64,000 nt of DNA from Bacillota bacterium (lineage in GTDB: Bacteria; Bacillota; Desulfotomaculia; Desulfotomaculales; Desulfallaceae): contig JAEXOR010000052.1 of NCBI GenBank assembly GCA_023439185.1, positions 124,001 to 188,000 on the forward strand, given 5' to 3'. The notes under the pieces were generated by a model, which was given only the letters and a program-made list of their open reading frames with translations, was not told the origin of the DNA and searched no databases. The first letter of the stretch is position 1; each line of letters opens with the position of its first letter. A program made the position numbers and the translations under genes. This document shows positions 16,445-23,325 of this stretch, one piece after another.

Positions 16445-16696
16445 TTAAGACATTTTTTGGATTCCGTCCGCGTTAAATTTGTTCGAGCCTTTGGGCAGGA
16501 ATGTTTTGCAGCAGGTAGCCATACAGTTGTCCGCCGGGGTGGGTGACAATTGCTTGGCCATGGTGGCGTCAATCCGGTCCGGCTTTTGGCTGCCGAACTC
16601 ATCGTTGGTAACCATAATTTCGTTGGCGAGACATTTGTTTCCCTGGGCATAATAATGACAGGTGTTGACCAGGCAGTGGATGTGCTGTTGGTTCAT
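16445..16696 (-). CDS. DUF1540 cysteine-rich protein
   Basis: Small 83-residue protein with the DUF1540 pattern CLVNTCHYYAQGNKC near the N-terminus, and a second cysteine group (CMATCCKTFLP) near residue 58. Such proteins are common in clostridia; metal binding is likely from the spaced cysteines but function is unknown. AAGGGGGA lies 8 bases upstream of the ATG. It is transcribed opposite to the surrounding operon and shares a terminator with the pgpH-like gene. Confidence 0.85.
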   Translation of the reverse strand: MNQQHIHCLVNTCHYYAQGNKCLANEIMVTNDEFGSQKPDRIDATMAKQLSPTPADNCMATCCKTFLPKGSNKFNADGIQKMS

Positions 16697-16799
16697 ACTT
16701 CAATCCCCCTTGATTATGGAAATAAACCTGCGTTATTATTTTTTGCGTTTTGATCTTTTTTATTTTGCCAAGTTTTAAAAAAATAAAGGGGCGTTTAAG

Positions 16800-17258
16800 A
16801 TGCCGGTATTTGTGAACAATCTGCAGGATAAAGTACCTGTTGACGGCAAAATTGAGGAGCTGCTTATCGCCGTGACGGAGGAAGCGCTGCGGAATTGCGG
16901 TGTCGGCGGGGACCCCGAGGTGAGCCTGGTGTTTGTTGACGATGACTACATCGCCGGGTTGAACTTGCAGTACCGGTCCGTGGCCGGCCCGACGGATGTG
17001 CTCAGCTTTGCCATGCAGGAGGGAGAACCTGTGCCGGGCGGAGAGGAAGAGGGTCCCATGCTGGGGGACGTGGTTATTTCACTGGAAACCGCCGTCCGCC
17101 AAGCCGGGGAGTACGGGCACAGTTTTCAGCGTGAGGTTGCCTACCTGACAGTGCACGGTGTGCTGCACCTGTTGGGCTTTGACCACGGCGCCGAGGAAGA
17201 AAAAAAGCTGATGCGGACCCGGGAAGAAGCGATCTTAAATCGCGTATTAAAAGGGTGA
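16800..17258 (+). CDS. ybeY: Endoribonuclease YbeY
   Basis: Zinc-dependent endoribonuclease for 16S rRNA maturation and ribosome quality control, 152 residues. The signature HGVLHLLGFDH (HxxxHxxxxxH) near residue 119 binds zinc, and the conserved TDVLSFAM loop lies near 63. ATG 16800 follows AAAGGGGCG. It starts the ybeY-dgkA-cdd-era run. Confidence 0.95.
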   Translation: MPVFVNNLQDKVPVDGKIEELLIAVTEEALRNCGVGGDPEVSLVFVDDDYIAGLNLQYRSVAGPTDVLSFAMQEGEPVPGGEEEGPMLGDVVISLETAVRQAGEYGHSFQREVAYLTVHGVLHLLGFDHGAEEEKKLMRTREEAILNRVLKG

Positions 17259-17264
17259 AACCGG

Positions 17265-17630
17265 TTGTCAAGGATCATAAAAAGCTTTGGCTGGGCTTTT
17301 TCCGGTATCCGGCAGGTGTCGGCCACCCAGCCCAATATGAAAATCCATCTGGCGGCGGCTTTTCTGGTGTTCGTTGTTTGTGTGGCGTGGCTGCGGATGC
17401 CGGCGACGGAACTGGCCATTGTATTCATGGCTGTCTTCATGGTGCTGGCGGCTGAGATGTTCAACACCGCAGTGGAAGCGGCGGTTGACCTGGCCACCAC
17501 CCGCAGGCACCCGCTGGCCAAGGCGGCCAAGGACGCCGCCGCCGGGGCGGTGCTGCTTACCGCTTTAAATGCCCTGGTGGTGGCCTGCCTGCTGATCTGG
17601 CCCCATCTGAGAGACCAAATATCGAGGTGA
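17265..17630 (+). CDS. dgkA: Diacylglycerol/undecaprenol kinase DgkA
   Basis: Integral membrane lipid kinase of 121 residues with three hydrophobic helices (about 30-50, 53-73 and 95-115). The conserved catalytic region is EMFNTAVEAAVDL followed by AKAAKDAAAGAVLL. Gram-positive members phosphorylate undecaprenol or diacylglycerol. The start is TTG 17265, six bases after the ybeY stop. It is the usual ybeY-dgkA-cdd-era arrangement. Confidence 0.94.
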   Translation: MSRIIKSFGWAFSGIRQVSATQPNMKIHLAAAFLVFVVCVAWLRMPATELAIVFMAVFMVLAAEMFNTAVEAAVDLATTRRHPLAKAAKDAAAGAVLLTALNALVVACLLIWPHLRDQISR

Positions 17631-17634
17631 TGAT

Positions 17635-18036
17635 ATGAAGCCCGAAGAACTGGTTAAACTGGCCCTGGAGGCCGGGGAAAACGCCTATGCCCCCTATTCC
17701 CGTTTTAAAGTGGGCGCCGCCTTGCTTACCGCCGGCGGGGAAGTATTCACCGGCTGCAACGTGGAAAACGCCTCTTACGGTTTAACGATCTGCGCCGAAC
17801 GGGTGGTGCTGTATAATGCGGTTTCCCGGGGCGAGCGCAGCTTTTCGGCCATTGCCGTTGCCGCGGATACCAACGACTACTGCAGCCCGTGCGGCGCCTG
17901 CCGCCAGGTGCTGGCCGAGTTTGGCGGCGATATCAAAGTATATATGGCCAACCGCAGGGGCGAATACCGCGAAACCACCGTGGCGGAGCTGCTGCCGGCG
18001 GCCTTTGGGTTAAATATCAATCCGGGAGGAAATTGA
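17635..18036 (+). CDS. cdd: Cytidine deaminase
   Basis: Zinc enzyme that converts cytidine and deoxycytidine to uridine and deoxyuridine in pyrimidine salvage. It is a 133-residue homotetrameric type. The substrate loop NVENASYGLTICAER holds the first zinc cysteine and catalytic Glu near residue 54, and SPCGACRQ holds the other two cysteines near 86. ATG 17635 follows GAGGTG and nearly touches dgkA. It is followed six bases later by era. Confidence 0.96.
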   Translation: MKPEELVKLALEAGENAYAPYSRFKVGAALLTAGGEVFTGCNVENASYGLTICAERVVLYNAVSRGERSFSAIAVAADTNDYCSPCGACRQVLAEFGGDIKVYMANRRGEYRETTVAELLPAAFGLNINPGGN

Positions 18037-18042
18037 TCTTCG

Positions 18043-18939
18043 ATGCTTGAATCAGGTTATAAATCCGGTTTTGTGGCCATTGTAGGGCGTACCAACGTGG
18101 GTAAATCCACCCTGCTGAACAAAATGCTCGGGCAAAAGGTGACCATCATGTCCGACAAACCCCAGACCACCAGGCACAAAATCCAGGCGGCGCTGACCGG
18201 GGAAGGCTTTCAAATTGTTTTTTTGGATACCCCGGGTATCCACAGGCCCAAACACAGGCTGGGCGAGCACATGGTCAAGCTGGCTCTTAACACGCTACGG
18301 GAAGTGGACCTGGTCATGCTGTTGGTGGAAGCGGCTCTACCCGGTCCCGGCGACCGGTACATCCTGGAGCAAATTAAACAGTTGCCGGGTCCGGTAATAC
18401 TGGTGATCAACAAAATAGACCTGGTGAAGAAAAGTGAGCTGCCGGCGATCATAGACGCCTTTCAAAGGGCGCACAACTTTGCCGAGATTGTGCCCGTTTC
18501 GGCGTTAAATGGTGATAACGTCCGGCTCCTGCCGGAACTCATCACCCGGTACCTGCCCGAAGGACCCCAATACTATCCCGATGACATGGTGGTGGACCGC
18601 CCCGAGCGGTTCATCATGGCCGAAATCATCAGGGAAAAGGTGTTGCACCTGACCAGCCAGGAAGTGCCCCACTCTGTGGCCGTGGTGGTGGAACAAATTG
18701 AGGAGCGCCCCAACGATCTGCTGGCGGTGAGCGCCGTGATTTACACTGAACGGGACAGCCAGAAGGGTATCTTAATCGGCAAGGGCGGGGGGATGCTCAA
18801 ACAGGTGGGCCAACTGGCCCGGGAGGAAATCGAATCCCTGCTGGGCTCCCGGATTTTCCTGGAGCTGTGGGTAAAAGTGAAAAAAGACTGGCGCAACCGG
18901 GAACATGAGATGAAAAACTTCGGGCTGCTGGAGAATTAA
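18043..18939 (+). CDS. era: GTPase Era
   Basis: Ras-like GTPase that binds 16S rRNA and acts in 30S assembly. G1 is GRTNVGKST (about residue 11), G3 is DTPG (about 61) and G4 is NKID (about 124). The C-terminal KH domain contains IGKGGGMLKQ. Length of 298 residues is standard. It is the last gene of the ybeY-dgkA-cdd-era group and is followed by the M-box leader of corA. Confidence 0.97.
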   Translation: MLESGYKSGFVAIVGRTNVGKSTLLNKMLGQKVTIMSDKPQTTRHKIQAALTGEGFQIVFLDTPGIHRPKHRLGEHMVKLALNTLREVDLVMLLVEAALPGPGDRYILEQIKQLPGPVILVINKIDLVKKSELPAIIDAFQRAHNFAEIVPVSALNGDNVRLLPELITRYLPEGPQYYPDDMVVDRPERFIMAEIIREKVLHLTSQEVPHSVAVVVEQIEERPNDLLAVSAVIYTERDSQKGILIGKGGGMLKQVGQLAREEIESLLGSRIFLELWVKVKKDWRNREHEMKNFGLLEN

Positions 18940-19011
18940 AGCCCGGCTTCCGCGGAAAAATGATTGACACATCTTGCGGGCAGGTAATATGATGTTAACA
19001 TAATTAAACAG

Positions 19012-19188
19012 CGTTCTTCGTTAGGTGAGGCTACTGTGCGGACACAGGCCACTGCCCGGAAATGTCGAGAGACAGTAACGGGTCAACTGATACTACCGAA
19101 ATAAGGTTTTATCTAACGTGGCTGAGAAATTTTCTCTAGCTGTACTGAGCCAAAACTTGTACGAGTGAAGAAGGCGGTAATGGTGCGT
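19012..19188 (+). ncRNA. M-box (ykoK) Mg2+ riboswitch
   Basis: The leader contains the conserved M-box blocks: CGTTAGGTGAGGCTACT (from 19019), the GCCACTGCCCGGAAATGTCGA block, GGGTCAACTGATACTACCG, and ATCTAACGTGGCTGAGA. CTGAGCCAAAACTTGTACGA follows. CGTTAG (19019-19024) pairs with CTAACG (19113-19118) as P1. The family binds Mg2+ and shuts off Mg2+ transporter genes when Mg2+ is plentiful; the next gene is corA, which fits exactly. Confidence 0.93.
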
Positions 19189-19195
19189 TGTTATT

Positions 19196-19236
19196 GGCCT
19201 TCCCAAAATGCGGGGGCCTTTATGTTTTTGTTTAGA
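19196..19236 (+). terminator. Riboswitch expression-platform terminator
   Basis: GGCC (19196-19199) and CCC (19202-19204) pair with GGG and GGCC (19212-19218), followed by TTTATGTTTTTG. It lies directly after the M-box and well before corA, so Mg2+-dependent transcription termination is the likely control. Confidence 0.75.
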
Positions 19237-19367
19237 CTATGATTTATGCCTTTCAGAGGCAATTTTAAAAGAGGGGGTGACCTGCGTGGAAGAATCGGCG
19301 TACCGACGATGGAATTCAGCCGTTGGTGAACTTAATAAAATGTCAGCAACCCATGGAGGTGGCCCCA

Positions 19368-20339
19368 ATGATCAAAACTTATTTATTCGACTCGGACCGG
19401 GGGAAACTGGTGCATGACGTGGACCTGTCCCGGCGGGATCTTTTCCGGCACCAGGATAACCTGCTCTGGGTGGATCTTTTTGATTTCAGCGAGCAGGAAC
19501 TGAATTATGTGGCCAAAGTTTTCAGCTTTCACTACCTGACGGTTGAGGACTGTCTGCAGCACAGCCCCCGGGCCAAGGTGGACGCCTATGAAAATTATTA
19601 TTTCTTTGTTCTGCATGCCCTGCGATACAAGGAAGACAGCGACGAGGAAATCACCCTGGAACAATTGAACGTTTTTTTAAAGTCCAATGTCGTGGTCACC
19701 GTGCACCGCAGGCCGCTGCCTACCTTGGGGCGTATCGCCAAGGACTGCCTGAGCGAAAGAACCAGGTTTCTGGAAAACGGGGCGGATCGGTTTTTATACC
19801 ATATTCTGGACGGCCTGACCGACGAGTACTTTCCCATCCTGGACCGGGTGGACCAGCGGGTCGATGAACTGGAGGACCAGCTTTACGAGCAGCCAAACAA
19901 AGAAATCACCGAGGAGTTTCTGGCCCTCAAAAGGACCATCCTATCCATGCGCCGGGCCATCCAGCCGCAAAAGCGAATGTTCTTCGGGGTCAACGGAAAG
20001 TATGTGTTCCAGGTGGCCAAGGAGAATGAACCGTATTACCTGGACCTGCTTGACCATATTGAGCGGATTACCGACTCTTTGAGCGGTTTGCGGGATCTTT
20101 TGGACGGCGTCCTGGAAACCTATTATTCAACCATCACCGCCCGGACCAACGAAAGCATCCGGGTGTTGACGGTGATTTCGTTTATTTTCATGCCGCTGAC
20201 CTTTGTGACCGGTTTCTTCGGTATGAACGTGCCGCTGCCCGACCAGCACAGCGCCTGGTCCACAGTGGTGATCACCGCCGGGCTGCTGGGCGCCACCGGC
20301 GGGATGTTAATGATCTTTAAGAAGAAGAACTGGATCTAG
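19368..20339 (+). CDS. corA: Magnesium/cobalt transporter CorA
   Basis: Pentameric Mg2+ (and Co2+) channel of the inner membrane, 323 residues. It has a large cytoplasmic N-terminal domain and two C-terminal membrane helices, with the selectivity signature GMN (FGMNVPLP near residue 287) between them. ATG 19368 is preferred because GGAGGTGG lies 5 bases upstream; the frame is open to 19323. An M-box riboswitch controls it. Its last 23 bases overlap the convergent ubiX gene. Confidence 0.96.
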   Translation: MIKTYLFDSDRGKLVHDVDLSRRDLFRHQDNLLWVDLFDFSEQELNYVAKVFSFHYLTVEDCLQHSPRAKVDAYENYYFFVLHALRYKEDSDEEITLEQLNVFLKSNVVVTVHRRPLPTLGRIAKDCLSERTRFLENGADRFLYHILDGLTDEYFPILDRVDQRVDELEDQLYEQPNKEITEEFLALKRTILSMRRAIQPQKRMFFGVNGKYVFQVAKENEPYYLDLLDHIERITDSLSGLRDLLDGVLETYYSTITARTNESIRVLTVISFIFMPLTFVTGFFGMNVPLPDQHSAWSTVVITAGLLGATGGMLMIFKKKNWI

Positions 20340-20865
20340 ATTCAAGCCCCAACAAGGCCATGACCCGCCCGGTGGTCTGCATCACCAGGTCGGTGATGGT
20401 GGTGGGCCGGTGGTAAAAGGCGGGCACCGGCGGCATAATTACCGCTCCGGCCCGGGCCAGCCTGAGCATGTTTTCCAGGTGAATTTCATGCAGGGGCGTC
20501 TCCCGGGGCAGCAGTATCAGAGGGCGTTTTTCCTTCAAGGTGACGTCTGCGGCGCGGGTAATCAGGTTATCGGTAAAGCCGCCGGCCAGCGCGGCCAGGG
20601 TTTTCATGCTGCAGGGGGCTATGACCATGCCCCCGTGCGGGAAGGAACCGCCGGCGATGGGTGCGGTCATATCTTCGGGGTCGTGGGTTATCGTGGCCAA
20701 CTGCTCAACGGAGCCGGGTTTATAATCGGTTTCCGTCTCCATGGTATGTCTGGCCCACCGGCTGAGCACCAGGTGAGTTTCCACGCCAGCCCTGGTTAAT
20801 TCGCGCACCAGGGTGATGCCGTAAACCGCGCCGGTGGCGCCGGTAATACCTACAACAATACGCAT
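20317..20865 (-). CDS. ubiX: Flavin prenyltransferase UbiX
   Basis: Makes prenylated FMN, the cofactor of UbiD-type decarboxylases. The 182-residue protein has the N-terminal GITGATGAVYG FMN-binding loop, the APCSMKTLAAL motif near residue 91 and the PRETPLHEIHL motif near 123. No ubiD partner lies in the window. The C-terminus is a run of serines (SRSSSSS), produced because its end is antisense to the lysine codons at the end of corA. Function is secure; the natural decarboxylase partner is unknown. Confidence 0.95.
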   Translation of the reverse strand: MRIVVGITGATGAVYGITLVRELTRAGVETHLVLSRWARHTMETETDYKPGSVEQLATITHDPEDMTAPIAGGSFPHGGMVIAPCSMKTLAALAGGFTDNLITRAADVTLKEKRPLILLPRETPLHEIHLENMLRLARAGAVIMPPVPAFYHRPTTITDLVMQTTGRVMALLGLESRSSSSS

Positions 20866-20951
20866 GCGTAACTCCCCTTCGTAAAAAAGCTGGTTAACCG
20901 TTATATTTTCTACGCCGGCCGGGCATTATCCTTCGCAAAGGATGTGGATGA

Positions 20952-21710
20952 TTGTTGAACCTTTACGGGGTGCGGGCGATGGTGCTCAACTCGCGGCCGA
21001 TGCGGGACGCTGACCGCGTACTGACCCTGTATTCCAGGGAGAAGGGCAAAATACGGGCTGTGGCCCACGGAGTGAGCAAACCCACCAGCCGCAAGCGGGG
21101 TGCGGTGCAGCCCTTTTGTTTCAGTGATTTTATGCTGCGCCGGGGCCGGGAATTGGATACCGTCAGCCAGTGCGAGGGTCTGGAGATCTTCCCCGGACTG
21201 TGGGGTGACCTGGAAAAGATGGGTTACGCCGCCCACGTGTCTGAATTGGTGGAAGTCTTGACGGCGGAGGGGGAGCCCAACCCGGAGGTTTTCGACCTGC
21301 TGCTGGATACCCTGCGCAGGCTGGAGTCGGCGGGCGACCCCGATTTGGTGATCAGGAGTTTTGAGCTGCGGCTGGTTTCTTTGCTTGGTTACCGGCCGCA
21401 TCTGGATAGTTGCGTAAACTGCGGAAATGAATCTTTGAGCCCGGCGGCGGCTTTCAGCGCCGAAAACGGCGGGCTGGTCTGCTCGAATTGCCTGACCGGC
21501 GCCGGAGACGGGCTCTGCGGCGGGGAAACGATGGCGGTCATGAAACTGCTGTTGAACGGGGAGCCGGTTAAGCTCGAACGGCTTCGGGTTTCCGCCCGGT
21601 CCCGGGATGAAATGCGCCGGGTGATGAAGAAATATCTGCAGTGGCTGACGGAGAAACGCTCCCATTCAATGCGATTTTTGGAAAGTGTAGCCGAATACCT
21701 TGAGAAGTGA
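20952..21710 (+). CDS. recO: DNA repair protein RecO
   Basis: RecFOR pathway recombination mediator. The 252-residue protein has an N-terminal OB-fold (VRAMVLNSRPMRDADRVLTL), a helical middle and a zinc site made of CVNCG and CSNC pairs near residues 155 and 178. The start is TTG 20952, with a poor Shine-Dalgarno, so it is uncertain by a few codons. It follows era and corA and precedes glyQS, as in many Firmicutes. Confidence 0.94.
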   Translation: MLNLYGVRAMVLNSRPMRDADRVLTLYSREKGKIRAVAHGVSKPTSRKRGAVQPFCFSDFMLRRGRELDTVSQCEGLEIFPGLWGDLEKMGYAAHVSELVEVLTAEGEPNPEVFDLLLDTLRRLESAGDPDLVIRSFELRLVSLLGYRPHLDSCVNCGNESLSPAAAFSAENGGLVCSNCLTGAGDGLCGGETMAVMKLLLNGEPVKLERLRVSARSRDEMRRVMKKYLQWLTEKRSHSMRFLESVAEYLEK

Positions 21711-21786
21711 CCGGGTGATGCATATTGAGTTCCGAAAAGGTTAAATTATCCCCGAAAGCAATAAACCTAAGGGGGATAAATGCACA

Positions 21787-22269
21787 ATGGATAACGAACT
21801 GGAAAAAATCGATGCGATCAGAGAACGTACCGGCGTAACATACAGGGAGGCCAAGCGGGCTTTGGAAGCCGCCGGCGGAGACGTGGTGCAGGCGCTGATT
21901 AATTTGGAGGAAGGGGCCGGGAGTGGCGGCGATGAAAATAGTTTCACCGGCCATAAAAACGTATTTGGGCATGAGTTGATGGACAACATCAAGGAGATTC
22001 TGCAGCGGGGCCAGACCACCAGGATTAGGGTTAAGCAGGGGGACCGTACTGTTTTCGAGGTGCCGGCCTCGGTTGGCGCAGTCGGCCTTCTGGCGGCCCT
22101 GGCCAGCAGTGAACTGGCGCTATTGGGCGCCCTGGGTTCCGTGGCGGCCATGTCCAAGAAATACACCCTGGAATTCGACCGGGCCTCCAAGGGCGGCAAG
22201 GACGAAGCCGGAATAGAAACCGGGGAACATAAGGACACCTTTACCTTTAAGAATGATCATCTGCAATAA
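21787..22269 (+). CDS. DUF4342 protein with UBA-like N-terminus
   Basis: 160-residue protein. Residues 1-45 form an EF-Ts/UBA-like helical domain (IDAIRERTGVTYREAKRALE). The DUF4342 core follows near 65-130 with TTRIRVKQGDRTVFEVPASV and a hydrophobic Gly/Ala-rich stretch (about 95-118) that may sit in or on the membrane. The tail is charged. The family is common in clostridia and has no proven function. It lies between recO and the glyQS promoter. Confidence 0.85.
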   Translation: MDNELEKIDAIRERTGVTYREAKRALEAAGGDVVQALINLEEGAGSGGDENSFTGHKNVFGHELMDNIKEILQRGQTTRIRVKQGDRTVFEVPASVGAVGLLAALASSELALLGALGSVAAMSKKYTLEFDRASKGGKDEAGIETGEHKDTFTFKNDHLQ

Positions 22270-22279
22270 ATGTTATTAA

Positions 22280-22308
22280 TTGACTTTATGTCGCAAATTT
22301 GATAAATT
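22280..22308 (+). promoter_or_regulatory. Promoter of glyQS
   Basis: TTGACT (22280-22285), a 17-base spacer, then TAAATT (22303-22308), about 100 bases upstream of glyQ. Confidence 0.6.
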
Positions 22309-22329
22309 TGTTTTCAACAGCGGGAAATA

Positions 22330-22370
22330 CCTCCCGTCCCTGGCTGAAAGCGGGGCCGGGAGGTTTTGTA
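22330..22370 (+). terminator. Attenuator-like terminator in the glyQS leader
   Basis: CCTCCCG (22330-22336) pairs with CGGGAGG (22357-22363), with inner CCC/GGG pairing, followed by TTTTGTATTTT. It lies between the likely glyQS promoter and glyQ. The leader is too short for a T-box, so any antitermination signal would have to differ. Confidence 0.7.
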
Positions 22371-22407
22371 TTTTATGAATACTGTTTTTATCAAGGGAGG
22401 TTTTAGG

Positions 22408-23325
22408 TTGAACTTTCAGGAGATTATACTGGCTCTGAACGAATTCTGGGCCGGGCAGAACTGCATCATCCAGCAGCCCTACGATGTGGAAAAGGGCGCC
22501 GGCACCATGAACCCGGCCACATCGCTGCGGGCGCTGGGGCCGGAGCCCTGGCGGGTGGCTTACGTGGAGCCCTCCAGACGTCCCACCGACGGCCGTTACG
22601 GTGAAAACCCCAACCGACTGCAGCACTATTACCAGTACCAGGTGATTTTAAAGCCGTCACCGGACGATGTGCTGGATGTATACCTGGACAGCCTGCGGGC
22701 CATCGGCATCGATCCCCGGCAACATGATATCCGGTTCGTGGAGGACAACTGGGAATCCCCCACCCTGGGCGCCTGGGGTCTGGGTTGGGAAGTATGGCTG
22801 GACGGCATGGAGATTACCCAGTTCACATATTTCCAGCAGTGCGGCGGCCTGGACTGCCGGCCGGTAAGCGCTGAAATTACTTACGGGCTGGAAAGGCTGG
22901 CCATGTATATACAGGAAAAGGACAGCGTTTATGACATCCAGTGGGTCAAGGATATCAAATACGGCGATGTGCACCACCGGGGCGAGGTGGAGCATTCCCA
23001 TTACAACTTTAACGAGGCCGATACCGAGATGCTGTTTAAATTATTCGAAATGTATGAGCGGGAAGCGACCCGGATTGCCGAAAAAGGCCTGGTGCTGCCG
23101 GCTTACGATTACGTGCTGAAGTGTTCGCATACCTTTAACCTGCTGGACGCCCGGGGCGCCATCAGCGTGACGGAACGGACCGGGTTCATTCACCGGGTGC
23201 GCAACATGGCCCGGCTATGTGCGGAAAAATACGCGGCCCAGCGGGAAGAGATGGGTTACCCCCTGTTAAAGGAAAGGGGACACACCTCCTGCGGAGGAAT
23301 GTCCCCAACTGAGGAGGGCGCGTAA
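22408..23325 (+). CDS. glyQ: Glycyl-tRNA synthetase alpha subunit
   Basis: Catalytic alpha subunit of the bacterial alpha2beta2 enzyme that charges tRNA-Gly. The 305-residue product starts MNFQEIILALNEFWAGQNC and has the class II motif 2 region PTDGRYGENPNRLQ. TTG 22408 is chosen for its Shine-Dalgarno AAGGGAGG and family start; the frame is open to 22366. The stop codon is immediately followed by the glyS ATG, so the subunits are translated together. An attenuator-like hairpin precedes it. Confidence 0.96.
   Translation: MNFQEIILALNEFWAGQNCIIQQPYDVEKGAGTMNPATSLRALGPEPWRVAYVEPSRRPTDGRYGENPNRLQHYYQYQVILKPSPDDVLDVYLDSLRAIGIDPRQHDIRFVEDNWESPTLGAWGLGWEVWLDGMEITQFTYFQQCGGLDCRPVSAEITYGLERLAMYIQEKDSVYDIQWVKDIKYGDVHHRGEVEHSHYNFNEADTEMLFKLFEMYEREATRIAEKGLVLPAYDYVLKCSHTFNLLDARGAISVTERTGFIHRVRNMARLCAEKYAAQREEMGYPLLKERGHTSCGGMSPTEEGA

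Noticed and set aside
19208..19417. 69-codon frame starting inside the M-box terminator
   Set aside because: The first part overlaps the riboswitch terminator; only the shorter part from GTG 19286 has a plausible start, reported as a low-interest finding.
22270..22407. T-box leader before glyQ
   Set aside because: Too short, and no specifier loop or T-box AGGGTGGNACCGCG-type core is seen.
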